DNA of 45,848 nt, taken from the NCBI GenBank assembly GCA_905234635.1, contig CAJOJB010000003.1, positions 1-45,848 of the forward strand, in the 5' to 3' direction. Source of the DNA: an uncultured Eggerthellaceae bacterium. GTDB taxonomy: Bacteria > Actinomycetota > Coriobacteriia > Coriobacteriales > Eggerthellaceae. The position numbers and the translations under genes are program-made. This document shows positions 1 through 8,268 of this stretch, one piece after another; the stretch's first letter is position 1, and each line of letters begins with the position of its first letter. Below the pieces are notes generated by a model. It worked only from the letters and a program-made list of their open reading frames with translations. It was not told the origin of the DNA and did no database searches.

Positions 1-141
1 TGCGCCTCCAGAAAGGAATATTGCATACTCAACCGTACGTGTTCGACTGAATGTGCGAAAAATCTTTATGTGTTCGGTTCAACCTGCAATTCAAGGTGCA
101 AGGGCGGGCTTTGGAGATTATTCTCCATCCAATAAAAATGC

Positions 142-170
142 TTGACTTCCCTGTTCGGCATTCATACAAT
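142..170 (+). promoter_or_regulatory. Promoter of the rpmH-rnpA-yidD-yidC block
   Basis: TTGACT (142-147) and TACAAT (165-170) are separated by exactly 17 bases, close to the sigma-70 type consensus, 42 bases before the L34 start. A small hairpin, TGGAGA-TTAT-TCTCCA (112-127), lies just upstream. I see no gene and no DnaA-box cluster in positions 1-141. Confidence 0.7.
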
Positions 171-211
171 TTGGAAGTTACTCTTAAAAGATAGGTAAAG
201 GAGAAACACCT

Positions 212-346
212 ATGAAGCGTACATTCCAACCTAACACGCGCCATCGCGCCAAAGTGCATGGTTTCCGTGCGCGTATGTCCACCAAGGGCGGCCGTGCTGT
301 CCTGGCGGCGCGTCGTGCAAAGGGCCGCAAGCGCCTTACCGTGTAG
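212..346 (+). CDS. rpmH: 50S ribosomal protein L34
   Basis: This 44-residue protein begins [22 protein letters not shown] and ends KGRKRLTV, the full-length L34 pattern. It is a small basic protein of the large ribosomal subunit. It is too short for the supplied ORF track. The ATG follows AAAGGAG (197-203) at normal spacing and a good promoter at 142-170. The next gene, RNase P protein, starts 12 bases after the stop, the usual rpmH-rnpA arrangement next to bacterial origins. Confidence 0.97.
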   Translation: MKRTFQPNTRHRAKVHGFRARMSTKGGRAVLAARRAKGRKRLTV

Positions 347-358
347 ATTGGCAGGTTT

Positions 359-700
359 GTGTTGGAAACTATAAAGTCCAGCACAGAAATCTCGCGCATA
401 TTTGCCACGGGTAAACGCTTGAATGGTCAGGCTATTACTCTGCTGGTACAAGCTCACGAAAGTACGCACGACCCCCGTGGTCGTGTTGCTTTTGTAGCAG
501 GCAAAAAAGTTGGCAATGCGGTTTGGCGGAGCAGAGCAAAACGCCGCATGCGTGAAATTGCCCGGAGTTTGGGCGGGCCGTGGGACGGTTTCGATGTGAT
601 ATTTGTTGCAAAGCGTGCCACGACGGAGCAGATGTATAGTAAAGTTCGTGAACAGACCGAAAAACTTTTGCAGGGGTACTTAAGGGATAGTAACTTATAG
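359..700 (+). CDS. rnpA: Ribonuclease P protein component
   Basis: The 113-residue basic protein binds the RNase P RNA and helps mature tRNA 5' ends. The family signature is clear around residues 42-66: [20 protein letters not shown] followed by RRMRE. Length is normal. The GTG at 359 is the most upstream start compatible with the 12-base gap from rpmH; a TTG at 362 is possible. No strong Shine-Dalgarno is visible, so it may depend on coupling to rpmH. Confidence 0.95.
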   Translation: MLETIKSSTEISRIFATGKRLNGQAITLLVQAHESTHDPRGRVAFVAGKKVGNAVWRSRAKRRMREIARSLGGPWDGFDVIFVAKRATTEQMYSKVREQTEKLLQGYLRDSNL

Positions 701-701
701 T

Positions 702-944
702 ATGCAGCAACTATTTGAAATAGTTAAGAAAATACCAGCTCAGGTAGCTATTTTCTTTATTCGTTGCTATCAGGTGGTTCTTTCCCCCCACTTTCCTTCA
801 AGCTGTCGCTTCGAACCAACGTGTTCGCAGTACGGCGTGGAAGCCTTTAGTAAGTACGGTTTCTTCAAAGGTTTTTCGTTAACGGCAAAGCGTATTCTGC
901 GCTGCAGACCAGGTGGGCCACACGGCTACGATCCTGTTCCTTAA
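702..944 (+). CDS. yidD: Membrane protein insertion efficiency factor YidD
   Basis: This 80-residue protein carries the family core: an amphipathic N terminus, [20 protein letters not shown], then [10 protein letters not shown] and [17 protein letters not shown]. It helps YidC-dependent insertion at the inner membrane. It starts one base after the rnpA stop and precedes yidC, so translation is probably coupled within the operon. Confidence 0.95.
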   Translation: MQQLFEIVKKIPAQVAIFFIRCYQVVLSPHFPSSCRFEPTCSQYGVEAFSKYGFFKGFSLTAKRILRCRPGGPHGYDPVP

Positions 945-989
945 GCAAGGCAGAATGGTTATATTATAGTTAGTTGAGGATAATGAACT

Positions 990-1778
990 ATGTGGGATGC
1001 ATTTAAAGAATTTATCTTCTGGGGTATTCAGGCCGTGTACGGTTTCGTAGGCGACTGGGGTATGGCAATTATCCTGGTAACCATATTGTTCCGTATCGCG
1101 CTTATTCCGCTTATGAGTAGCCAGATCAAATCGTCTTACCAGATGCAGAAAATCCAGCCCAAGCTTCAGGAAGTCCAGCAAAGGTTTGCAGACGACCCCA
1201 TGCGCCAGCAGGAAGAAATGCAGAAGCTTTACGCGGAAGCCAAGTTTAACCCCGTTGCGGGCTGCTTGCCGCTGTTTTTACAGATGCCTATCTTTATGGC
1301 GCTCTTCCAGGTGCTCCGCGAAATGCCTACTTATATTGAAAAGTATAAGCTTACCCAGAGTAACTACGAATTTTATAACCTTATTCCCAACCTTACTTAC
1401 TCCCCCGCTGAAGCGCTGGCAATAAGTGTTCCGACTTTTGTCCCTTATCTTATTCTGCTTGTGGTGTTTGCCGGGGCTACCTTTTTGCCCATGGTGCTGC
1501 AGCAGTTGAATGCGCCGAACTCCCAGCAGCGCAGGCAAACTCTTATGATTTCGGCTTTTATGTCGGTCTTTATGCTGTTTATTGGCTGGTCTTCACCCGG
1601 TGGCGTGCTCCTGTTCTGGGGCGTTTCATCGCTTATTGGTGTGGCCCAGCAGCAGATTACTACGCGTCTTCTTAAGAATGCCGACGAAAAGAAGGCCGAA
1701 GAAATGATTGATATCGAACCTGTTAAGGTTGACGTAACGCGTAAGACCAAGAAGAAGCGTCCAACGAAGTCTCGTTAA
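990..1778 (+). CDS. yidC: Membrane protein insertase YidC/Oxa1
   Basis: The 262-residue protein has the Gram-positive YidC layout. A hydrophobic helix near residues 22-42 is followed by a charged cytoplasmic hairpin (QKIQPKLQEVQQRF), a second membrane segment with NPVAGCLPLFLQMPIFMALF, and two C-terminal membrane segments with the FMLFIGWSSPGGVLLFW motif. The C-terminal tail is very basic (RKTKKKRPTKSR), as expected for ribosome contact. It lacks the large periplasmic domain of proteobacterial YidC. A GAGG Shine-Dalgarno precedes the ATG. Confidence 0.95.
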   Translation: MWDAFKEFIFWGIQAVYGFVGDWGMAIILVTILFRIALIPLMSSQIKSSYQMQKIQPKLQEVQQRFADDPMRQQEEMQKLYAEAKFNPVAGCLPLFLQMPIFMALFQVLREMPTYIEKYKLTQSNYEFYNLIPNLTYSPAEALAISVPTFVPYLILLVVFAGATFLPMVLQQLNAPNSQQRRQTLMISAFMSVFMLFIGWSSPGGVLLFWGVSSLIGVAQQQITTRLLKNADEKKAEEMIDIEPVKVDVTRKTKKKRPTKSR

Positions 1779-1846
1779 TTGGTAAGCTGCAGTCCCGCTT
1801 GGGGCTGTTGGTATATAACGCAAAATGCGATACGAAGGAGTCTGCC

Positions 1847-2548
1847 ATGACTGAAGAAACCTATTCTGAAGAAATGCCCGAAACCGAAGAAGTTGTCGAA
1901 GAGGCTGATGAAGTGTCCCACGAAGTTGCTGAGTCCGAAGATATCGACGACGATTTTGATGAGCTTGACGAAGGCGATGACGACGACGTTGACCCTGAAG
2001 ACACCGACGACTATGACGCTGAAACGGATGACGATGGTGATAGTAGCAACGATACGGGCGACGAAAACGAGTCTTCCGTAACCGACGAAGAACTCGATCA
2101 GATCGCCGACACCGCTATCGCTGCACTCGAAGACATTCTGAAATATTTTGACATTGGCGAAGTAACCATCGACGAATACGAAGGCGACGAAGGCGAACTT
2201 ATTCTTGATATTACCGGCGACGACCTGGCCGTGCTTATTGGCCGCCATGGGAAAACCCTTGATGCTCTCCAATTCATTATTTCGTCCATTACGGCACGTG
2301 CCATGGGCTTCCGCTACCCCGTGGTTGTTGACGTAGAAGGCTACAAAGGCCGCCAGCGCCAGAAGCTCGAAAACCTGGCCTTTTCAACGGCCAAGCGTGC
2401 GCTTTCTCAAAATCGGAGCGTGAAGATGCGCCCCATGACCCCGTATGAGCGCCGCATTGTACACATTGCTCTTCGTGAATTTGAGGGCGTTTCCACCGCT
2501 TCGGAAGGCGAAGGTGGCGGCCGTCACGTGGTGGTTGTTCCTGACTAA
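1847..2548 (+). CDS. khpB: KhpB/Jag RNA-binding protein (KH + R3H)
   Basis: I start this gene at the ATG at 1847 (233 residues) because GAAGGAG lies at 1834-1840; the track start at 1799 has no such site. The first ~80 residues are strongly acidic low complexity. A KH domain follows with the loop VLIGRHGKTLDALQ. The C-terminal R3H domain contains PYERRIVHIALREFEGV. KhpB proteins bind RNA and affect cell division and envelope growth. The position after yidC is the standard one. Confidence 0.93.
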   Translation: MTEETYSEEMPETEEVVEEADEVSHEVAESEDIDDDFDELDEGDDDDVDPEDTDDYDAETDDDGDSSNDTGDENESSVTDEELDQIADTAIAALEDILKYFDIGEVTIDEYEGDEGELILDITGDDLAVLIGRHGKTLDALQFIISSITARAMGFRYPVVVDVEGYKGRQRQKLENLAFSTAKRALSQNRSVKMRPMTPYERRIVHIALREFEGVSTASEGEGGGRHVVVVPD

Positions 2549-2605
2549 TCGCCGTTATGACGCCTGCCGCTCGAAGAGCAGCCTCGGCGAGCCGGCACCT
2601 AAAAA

Positions 2606-2621
2606 TGTTTCACGTGAAACA
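2606..2621. promoter_or_regulatory. parS: parS partition site 1
   Basis: TGTTTCACGTGAAACA is a perfect 16-bp palindrome identical to the universal chromosomal parS consensus bound by ParB. Its right arm shares five bases with the left stem of the terminator that follows khpB, so ParB binding and termination may interact there. Confidence 0.93.
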
Positions 2622-2646
2622 CCGCGTCGGCGGTGTTTCTTTTTCT
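2617..2646 (+). terminator. Rho-independent terminator after khpB
   Basis: AAACACCGC-GTCG-GCGGTGTTT forms a 9-bp stem with a 4-base loop, followed by CTTTTTCT. It ends the rpmH-khpB operon and overlaps parS site 1 by five bases. Confidence 0.85.
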
Positions 2647-2655
2647 AGGGGCTTC

Positions 2656-2759
2656 TCATGGACAACCAATGCGGATTTCCTTGTTGTTGTTCTAAGATAA
2701 ATAAATTTACCTTCTATCGATTCATGGACAACCAATGCAGATTTCCTTGTTGTTGTTCT
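2656..2759. repeat. Two 38-bp near-identical direct repeats
   Basis: Positions 2656-2693 and 2722-2759 match at 37 of 38 bases (TCATGGACAACCAATGC...), with a start-to-start distance of 66. They lie between the khpB terminator and rsmG. With only two copies this is not a CRISPR array. The function is unknown; a recent tandem duplication of the rsmG upstream region would explain it. Confidence 0.85.
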
Positions 2760-2824
2760 TCGGCGGTCTTTCGTTTTGTAAGGCCTTCCAAGGGGGTATA
2801 CTAGTGGACAACGAAAGGAAGCCC

Positions 2825-3484
2825 GTGGACGACAAACAGCGTCAGCAGATCCAAGACTACTTGCAGGCGGTCTTGCAAACAAACAACGATATTAACCTTA
2901 CGACCATTCACGATTTCAACGATGGCCTTGTTCTCCATATAGAAGACTCGCTTGCTGGGCTTGAAGAAGTTAACAGCGCCCCCGATGGGCAGCTGGTCGA
3001 CCTGGGCACCGGCGGAGGCTTCCCTGGCGCGCCGCTTGCCCTTGCGAGCAGTCGCGATGTTCTCCTGGTTGATTCAACCAAGAAAAAAATCGATGCCATT
3101 ATGGGCATAGTGAACGAATTGCAAATTCCTCGAGTAAAGGCTTATGCGGGACGAATTGAAGAATTGGCCCAGGAACAGCCTGGGGCTTTTGCGGTTGCCA
3201 CAGCACGCGCGCTTTCATCCTTGCCGTCCTTGCTTGAACTGGCGGCACCGCTCCTTATTCAGGGAGGTCATCTTGTTGCCTACAAATCCGATAAGGCGGA
3301 CGAAGAAATAGAGCGTGCGATATTACTTGAACAAAAGCTTGGTATGAAGTTTCTTTCCTGCCGTGACCTGGTGTTAAGCGATGGCATAACGCCCAGAAGC
3401 ATTATTGTCTTTGAAAAGGTTGCACCGCCAACCGTTAAACTGCCCAGGCGTCCCGGCATGGCGCAGAAGCGCCCCTATGCATAG
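2825..3484 (+). CDS. rsmG: 16S rRNA (guanine(527)-N7)-methyltransferase RsmG
   Basis: I choose the GTG at 2825 (219 residues) because AAGGAA sits about five bases upstream and a TATACT -10-like element lies at 2797-2802. The longer track start at 2735 would run through the promoter and the 38-bp repeat. The SAM-binding loop LVDLGTGGGFPGAPLAL is clear, followed by VDSTKKK and the family motif VATARALSSLPSLLELAAPLL. The enzyme methylates G527 of 16S rRNA. Linkage to parAB is typical. Confidence 0.93.
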   Translation: MDDKQRQQIQDYLQAVLQTNNDINLTTIHDFNDGLVLHIEDSLAGLEEVNSAPDGQLVDLGTGGGFPGAPLALASSRDVLLVDSTKKKIDAIMGIVNELQIPRVKAYAGRIEELAQEQPGAFAVATARALSSLPSLLELAAPLLIQGGHLVAYKSDKADEEIERAILLEQKLGMKFLSCRDLVLSDGITPRSIIVFEKVAPPTVKLPRRPGMAQKRPYA

Positions 3485-3656
3485 CATCCTGCTATGGGGG
3501 TGAGCCCCTGTTTGCCCGCCATAACCCAGATCGCCGTGGGTATTATTCCGCCCAGCCCGTGCTTTTGCAGAAACAGTAGCTCTTGCGTGTGTAAAACGCT
3601 ATAAGCATAAGCCTTTATACGCTCGTGCGATGACAGGCGGCATGGCCCCTTAAACA

Positions 3657-3672
3657 TGTTTCACGTGAAACA
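3657..3672. promoter_or_regulatory. parS: parS partition site 2
   Basis: A second perfect TGTTTCACGTGAAACA. It overlaps the track's upstream ATG for parA, whose conceptual N terminus MFHVKH is simply translated parS and should not be taken as protein. Confidence 0.93.
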
Positions 3673-3702
3673 TCTGTGGGCACAAAAAGATTTCCGAAGA
3701 AT

Positions 3703-3718
3703 TGTTTCACGTGAAACA
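3703..3718. promoter_or_regulatory. parS: parS partition site 3
   Basis: A third perfect TGTTTCACGTGAAACA, 46 bases after site 2 and 58 bases before the parA start. A TATACT element at 3730-3735 follows it, so ParB bound here could also cover the parA promoter (inference). Confidence 0.93.
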
Positions 3719-3760
3719 AAAACAAAAGCTATACTCAAATACATACAGAAAGGAGCTCGC

Positions 3761-4918
3761 GTGGGCTTATTCGATGGATTTAAACGTAAAATGGACCAGC
3801 AGTCCGAGCCACCGTTTGTGGTAGTCACCAACGGCGTTGAATCGGGTGGCTTTGGAGGGGTCAGCACTGAAGAAAGCAGCACTGAAGAAAGCAGCACCGA
3901 AGAAAGCCAAGAGCTTGCATCACAGCAAGAGGGCCGCTCTTTCGACCAGGCAGAAGAGCCCGATTTAGCGGAAGGCAACAATGCTGAACCCGTGCAGAGC
4001 GCAGACCTTGTCCCCGAAAGCGCTAGCCCCGCTGCCGACCTCGACGACGAGCCAGAAGGGGAAGACGAAGCCTCGGCGACGCTAGAAATGCCTGTAGCGA
4101 AAAATACGCCTATTAAGACCTATGATGAAAAAGCGCCTGTTGAGCACGCAATAGGCGAAACAAAGATTACCGCCATAATTAACCAAAAAGGCGGGGTAGG
4201 GAAGTCGACGACGGCTATCAACCTGGGCGCGGCATTAGGCCTGCAAAACAAGGCAGTTTTGGTTGTCGACCTGGACCCCCAGGGCAATACAACCAGCGGC
4301 CTCGGGGTTGACAAAGGGCAGATCGAAAAAGATGTCTATGACGTGCTCCTGGGAGACAAAACGGCCGAAGAGGCCATTATTCCCGATGTTTGCACGGGCT
4401 TAGATCTGCTACCAGCAACCATTAACCTTGCCGGGGCCGAAGTGGAGCTCGTGAACGAGATGGCGCGAGAAAACCGCCTTAAAAGCGCTTTAGGGGCCCT
4501 TCGTGGCAAATACGACTATATTTTTATCGACTGCCCCCCGGCGCTCGGTCTTCTTACCGTTAATGCGCTTGTAGCGTCGGACAAGCTTCTTATCCCTATT
4601 CAGTGTGAATTCTATGCTTTGGAAGGTGTGACAAAACTCCTTGATTCAATGAAACGAGTCAAAAACGTGCTAAATCCTTCGTTAGACACGTTTGGAGTGC
4701 TCTTAACTATGTATGATGGTCGCACTATGTTGGCCCGCCAGGTGGCAGATGAAGTGCGTAATTTCTTTGGTTCCAAGGTGTTTGAAACCATTATTCCTCG
4801 CACCGTGCGTCTTTCTGAAGCACCGAGTTTTGGGCAGCCAATTACTGAATACGATCCAAAAGGGAAGGGTGCACAAGCCTATATGAACCTTGCAAAGGAA
4901 GTGATTAATCGTGGCTAA
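3761..4918 (+). CDS. parA: Chromosome partitioning ATPase ParA/Soj
   Basis: I start at the GTG at 3761 (385 residues) because AGAAAGGAG lies just upstream. Residues 130-385 are a classic ParA: deviant Walker A INQKGGVGKSTTAINLG, VVDLDPQGNTTSGLG, FIDCPPALGLLTVNAL, and the C-terminal RTVRLSEAPSFGQPI. ParA uses ATP to move ParB-parS complexes over the nucleoid. The first ~130 residues are unusual: an MGLFDGFKRKM start, then an acidic Ser/Thr/Glu-rich tail with three STEES repeats. The gene overlaps parB by eight bases. Confidence 0.95.
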   Translation: MGLFDGFKRKMDQQSEPPFVVVTNGVESGGFGGVSTEESSTEESSTEESQELASQQEGRSFDQAEEPDLAEGNNAEPVQSADLVPESASPAADLDDEPEGEDEASATLEMPVAKNTPIKTYDEKAPVEHAIGETKITAIINQKGGVGKSTTAINLGAALGLQNKAVLVVDLDPQGNTTSGLGVDKGQIEKDVYDVLLGDKTAEEAIIPDVCTGLDLLPATINLAGAEVELVNEMARENRLKSALGALRGKYDYIFIDCPPALGLLTVNALVASDKLLIPIQCEFYALEGVTKLLDSMKRVKNVLNPSLDTFGVLLTMYDGRTMLARQVADEVRNFFGSKVFETIIPRTVRLSEAPSFGQPITEYDPKGKGAQAYMNLAKEVINRG

Positions 4919-6029
4919 AGCAAACAAACGTAGTGGGCTGGGGCGTGGACTCAGTTCCTTGATGGGTGAAAGTCTGGAAGAAATATCCTCAAGCGATAGT
5001 GACTTAAAAGCTACAAATGAAGAAGCAAAAAAAGCCGTCTCACCTAGGGAAACGGTAGAAAATGTATCCAACGATGCGGCAACTGAAAACTCCGACAGGG
5101 TTCCAGCAGCAGGCGCAAGCGTAGATATGGGCACAGGGGCTAGCAGCGCAAGCACGACAGAAGAAGCTACTCCAGAAAAGCCCCCGGTATATGTTGAACA
5201 AGACGATCACGTAGAAATACGTGGCGTCGTAGAACGTGCGGCCAAGGCAGCCGACGAAGTTGCTTTGGCAGACATTGTTCCCAATCCCGACCAGCCTCGT
5301 ACGCTGTTCAAGCCCGAAGAAATCGAAGAACTTGCGTCATCCATTGAAAAAGAGGGGCTTTTGCAGCCTATTGTAGTGCGACCTGTGGGCGACCGCTATC
5401 AAATCGTGGCTGGCGAGCGCCGCTGGCAGGCGTGCCGGTCTTTGGGTCTGCACAACGTGCCTGTGCGCATTATTAACGCCAACGACGACAAAGCTATCGA
5501 ATTGGCCCTTGTCGAAAACATTCAGCGTTCCGATCTTAACCCCATTGAAGAAGCCTACGGCTACAAGCGCCTTATGGAACGTCGTGGCATGACACAGTCA
5601 GAAGTGGCAGCCGCCGTTTCCAAGGGCAGATCGACCATCGCTAATGCTTTGCGTCTGTTGGAACTGCCCGAAGACGCCCAGCAGTTGCTTTTCGAAGAGA
5701 AGATAACCGCAGGTCACGCCCGTGCGATACTTTCTATTCCAAGTGAAGATGGTCGTAAAAAGCTGACCGAGCGCTTAAAGAATGAACGTCTGAGCGTACG
5801 TGATACCGAAAACCTTGCGCGCCTGCTTTCGGGCGCGGCGACTGCCAAGGGCGACACCCCAAGTCGCGAGCCTTTGCCAGCATCGTTTAAGAAAGTGGCC
5901 CAGGGCCTGCGCGAAAAGCTGAAGACCAACGTGCGCGTCAAAAGTAGTCGCGGCAAAAATCGTATCGAGATTGAATTTAAGGACGAAGCAGAACTTAAGC
6001 GCCTGTTTAAGCAGCTTGCGGGTGAATAA
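4911..6029 (+). CDS. parB: Chromosome partitioning protein ParB/Spo0J
   Basis: The 372-residue parS-binding CTPase starts with the typical KRSGLGRGLSSLM. A Ser/Thr/Glu-rich linker follows to about residue 115. The ParB core has VPNPDQPRTLFKPEEIEELASSI, the GERRWQA CTP-binding patch and LVENIQRSDLNPIEEA. A helix-turn-helix lies around TQSEVAAAVSKGRSTIAN, and a C-terminal dimer domain ends the protein. Its GTG start overlaps the parA stop (GTGGCTAA), indicating coupling. Three parS sites lie within 2.3 kb upstream. Confidence 0.96.
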   Translation: MAKANKRSGLGRGLSSLMGESLEEISSSDSDLKATNEEAKKAVSPRETVENVSNDAATENSDRVPAAGASVDMGTGASSASTTEEATPEKPPVYVEQDDHVEIRGVVERAAKAADEVALADIVPNPDQPRTLFKPEEIEELASSIEKEGLLQPIVVRPVGDRYQIVAGERRWQACRSLGLHNVPVRIINANDDKAIELALVENIQRSDLNPIEEAYGYKRLMERRGMTQSEVAAAVSKGRSTIANALRLLELPEDAQQLLFEEKITAGHARAILSIPSEDGRKKLTERLKNERLSVRDTENLARLLSGAATAKGDTPSREPLPASFKKVAQGLREKLKTNVRVKSSRGKNRIEIEFKDEAELKRLFKQLAGE

Positions 6030-6115
6030 GGCTCGAAGGGCTAGCGGGCCTCGTAGGTTTCGTGGTGCTTTGATCGCTCCAAGCGCGTTGGGATTACGTG
6101 GTCCACTAGGGTCGA

Positions 6116-7264
6116 TTACCCCTGCATGTTTTTGAGCTGCCCGCACGCGCCATAGATGTCGGACCCGCGCGATGTTCGCACGCTTGCTTCGATACCCGCA
6201 CGCCCCAAACGTTCAGCCCATTGTTGCATATAAGCCTCTGAACAGGGATTATAGGTACTTCCGGGCACTGTGTTCATGGGCAAAAGGTTAATGTGAACCG
6301 AAAGCTGCGCGCAATAGTCAATAAGTGCTGCCAGGTCTTCGTCGCCTGAATTAACCCCGTCAATCATTAAGTATTCAAAGCTTATGCGTCGCCCCGCAGC
6401 GCGCTGGTAATCCAAAAGCGCCGCTTTCAGCTCGTCAAGCGTTATAGACGCCACCTGCGGCATAAGCTTATCGCGCACGTCTTGCTGAGCTGCGTGAAGC
6501 GAAATAGCCAAGGTGAACTGTTCGGGCTCGCTGCCAAAGCGACGTATGCCGTCCAAAATCCCGCAGGTCGAAACAGTAATATGCCGCGCCCCAACATTCG
6601 GGCCTTTGGCGTGATTAATAATACGCAGGGCGGCAAGAGTATTGTCGTAGTTTAAAAACGGCTCGCCCTGGCCCATAACCACCACATTACTTTCGCGCTT
6701 CTCAAAATCTTTAGCCACACAAAGCAGCTGCCATACAATTTCACCAGGCGTTAGGTTTCGCGTGAAACCTTCTTGTCCTGTTGCACAAAAGGTGCAGCCC
6801 ATGGCACAGCCCACTTGGCTAGAAACGCATACGGTAAGTCGTTCGTGGCCTGTTTCCTTGTTGGGCGCGCTGGGAATGCCCACGGTTTCTACTAGGCTGC
6901 CATCGGCCAATTGCAGGATGTATTTACGCGTCCCATCTGCGGAAACGCGCTTATCAGCCACACGGGGAACCCGCAAGGGAGCGCGCTTCGCAAGCTCCTG
7001 GCGCAAGGAAGCGGGCAGGTTGGTCATGTTGTCGTAGCTTGTTGCGCCATGACCATACAGCCATTCAAAAAGCTGATTTGCGCGAAACCTTGGCTGCCCC
7101 AATTCGGCAAGCTGTGCTTCAAGCCCTTCGATCGAATAGGTATCGATGCCGTCGGCTAGGTTGTCACCAGCTCTTCCGACCGCACTTGCTTCGCGCCCTT
7201 GGGTCGATTTTGTGCCAGCGCCTTCGACTGAATACGTGTTAATTTCCTGCGTCATGTTATCCAT
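6116..7264 (-). CDS. rlmN: Dual-specificity 23S rRNA/tRNA adenine C2-methyltransferase RlmN
   Basis: A 382-residue radical SAM enzyme that methylates A2503 of 23S rRNA and A37 of some tRNAs. The [4Fe-4S] motif is CAMGCTFCATG and the catalytic second cysteine is in SDIYGACGQLKNM near the C terminus. MGQGEPFLNYDN and ISLHAA are also conserved. The track ORF extends to 8008 only by reading antisense to ddl. I place the start at the ATG at 7264; 7255 is the alternative. The gene is divergent from ddl with a 60-base gap and convergent with parB. Confidence 0.94.
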   Translation of the reverse strand: MDNMTQEINTYSVEGAGTKSTQGREASAVGRAGDNLADGIDTYSIEGLEAQLAELGQPRFRANQLFEWLYGHGATSYDNMTNLPASLRQELAKRAPLRVPRVADKRVSADGTRKYILQLADGSLVETVGIPSAPNKETGHERLTVCVSSQVGCAMGCTFCATGQEGFTRNLTPGEIVWQLLCVAKDFEKRESNVVVMGQGEPFLNYDNTLAALRIINHAKGPNVGARHITVSTCGILDGIRRFGSEPEQFTLAISLHAAQQDVRDKLMPQVASITLDELKAALLDYQRAAGRRISFEYLMIDGVNSGDEDLAALIDYCAQLSVHINLLPMNTVPGSTYNPCSEAYMQQWAERLGRAGIEASVRTSRGSDIYGACGQLKNMQG

Positions 7265-7324
7265 GATAGCGCATAGCCTTTTGCTATACTCATTACAATG
7301 CAGCCATCGCGCGAAAGGGGCACC

Positions 7325-8266
7325 ATGGCAATCGATCCACGCACCATCAAGCTTGCACTTATCGCAGGCGGCACCAGCGGTGAACGCGAAATCTCTCTTG
7401 CCTCCGGCGACGGCGCTGAAGAAGCACTGCGTGAAGCGGGCTTCAGCCCCGTTCGACTCGATCCCGCCAACAAGGAAGATCTGGCCATTCTTGTCCAGCA
7501 GCCTTTCGATGTCGCTTTTTTGTGCATGCACGGGCGCGGTGGGGAAGACGGCAGTATCCAAGGCATGCTCGATTTGCTGGGCATTCCTTACACGGGCCCC
7601 GGCGTGTGGTCGAGCGCCACGGCCATGGACAAGAACAAGTCGAAGATTTTTTACGAACGGGCCAAGGTACCTACTCCGACTTCGCTGTGTCTCACACAGG
7701 GCTATGACCAGGCCAAACTCGATGAGTTTGTAACGCGCGTAGGCTTGCCCGTGGTGGTTAAGCCTGTTTGCGAAGGCAGTGCCCTGGGTGTCGAAATTGT
7801 TTCTGAAGCAACTGAACTTACCCCCGCCATCGCGCGCTCCTTCGAACTGGATACCGCTGTGCTTGTTGAACAATACGTGGAAGGCGACGAATTGACCGTG
7901 GCCGTTTTGGGCAACGCCGAACCCTTTGCCCTGCCTGTTATTCAAATTGTTCCGCGCAACGACTTCTATGACTTCGACGCAAAATATGCCCCCGGCGGGT
8001 CGCAGCATATTTGTCCCGCCCCCTTAAGCGAAAGCGTGACGGCGCGCGCCCAGGAACTGGGTATTGCTGCCCACAAAGCACTCGATTGTCGTTGCATGTC
8101 GCGTACCGACATGATTGTCGACAAAGAAGACCAGCTTTGGGTGCTCGAAACCAATACCATCCCGGGCATGACTCAAACGTCGCTTTTGCCTGACGCCGCG
8201 CGCGCTGCGGGTATGTCTTTTCCGGAATTATGCGTGAAGCTTATCGAATTCGCACTTGAGGCTTAA
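7325..8266 (+). CDS. ddl: D-alanine--D-alanine ligase
   Basis: The 313-residue ATP-grasp ligase makes the D-Ala-D-Ala dipeptide for peptidoglycan. Visible motifs are LIAGGTSGEREISL, LCMHGRGGEDGSIQGMLDLL, YTGPGVWSSATAMDK, VKPVCEGSALGV, RTDMIVD and LETNTIPGMTQTSL. The ATG at 7325 has GAAAGGGG upstream, so I shorten the track ORF by nine codons. Length is slightly under the usual 330-370 but all catalytic blocks are present. Confidence 0.94.
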   Translation: MAIDPRTIKLALIAGGTSGEREISLASGDGAEEALREAGFSPVRLDPANKEDLAILVQQPFDVAFLCMHGRGGEDGSIQGMLDLLGIPYTGPGVWSSATAMDKNKSKIFYERAKVPTPTSLCLTQGYDQAKLDEFVTRVGLPVVVKPVCEGSALGVEIVSEATELTPAIARSFELDTAVLVEQYVEGDELTVAVLGNAEPFALPVIQIVPRNDFYDFDAKYAPGGSQHICPAPLSESVTARAQELGIAAHKALDCRCMSRTDMIVDKEDQLWVLETNTIPGMTQTSLLPDAARAAGMSFPELCVKLIEFALEA

Positions 8267-8268
8267 AG

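Noticed and set aside
2656-2759. Possible CRISPR mini-array (two 38-bp repeats with a 28-base spacer).
   Set aside because: Only two copies, one spacer, low-complexity GTTGTT content, and no cas genes in the window.
3475-3657. 60-residue minus-strand ORF between rsmG and parA.
   Set aside because: Composition is vaguely protein-like, but it ends inside rsmG and begins in parS, with no Shine-Dalgarno or recognised family; not enough to call.
3656-3760. Upstream ATG for parA giving an MFHVKH N terminus.
   Set aside because: The codons are parS itself; the GTG at 3761 has a strong Shine-Dalgarno and the upstream segment spans the likely promoter.
7265-8008. Long N-terminal extension of the rlmN frame in the ORF track.
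   Set aside because: It lies antisense to ddl, and RlmN homology starts only at about 7264.
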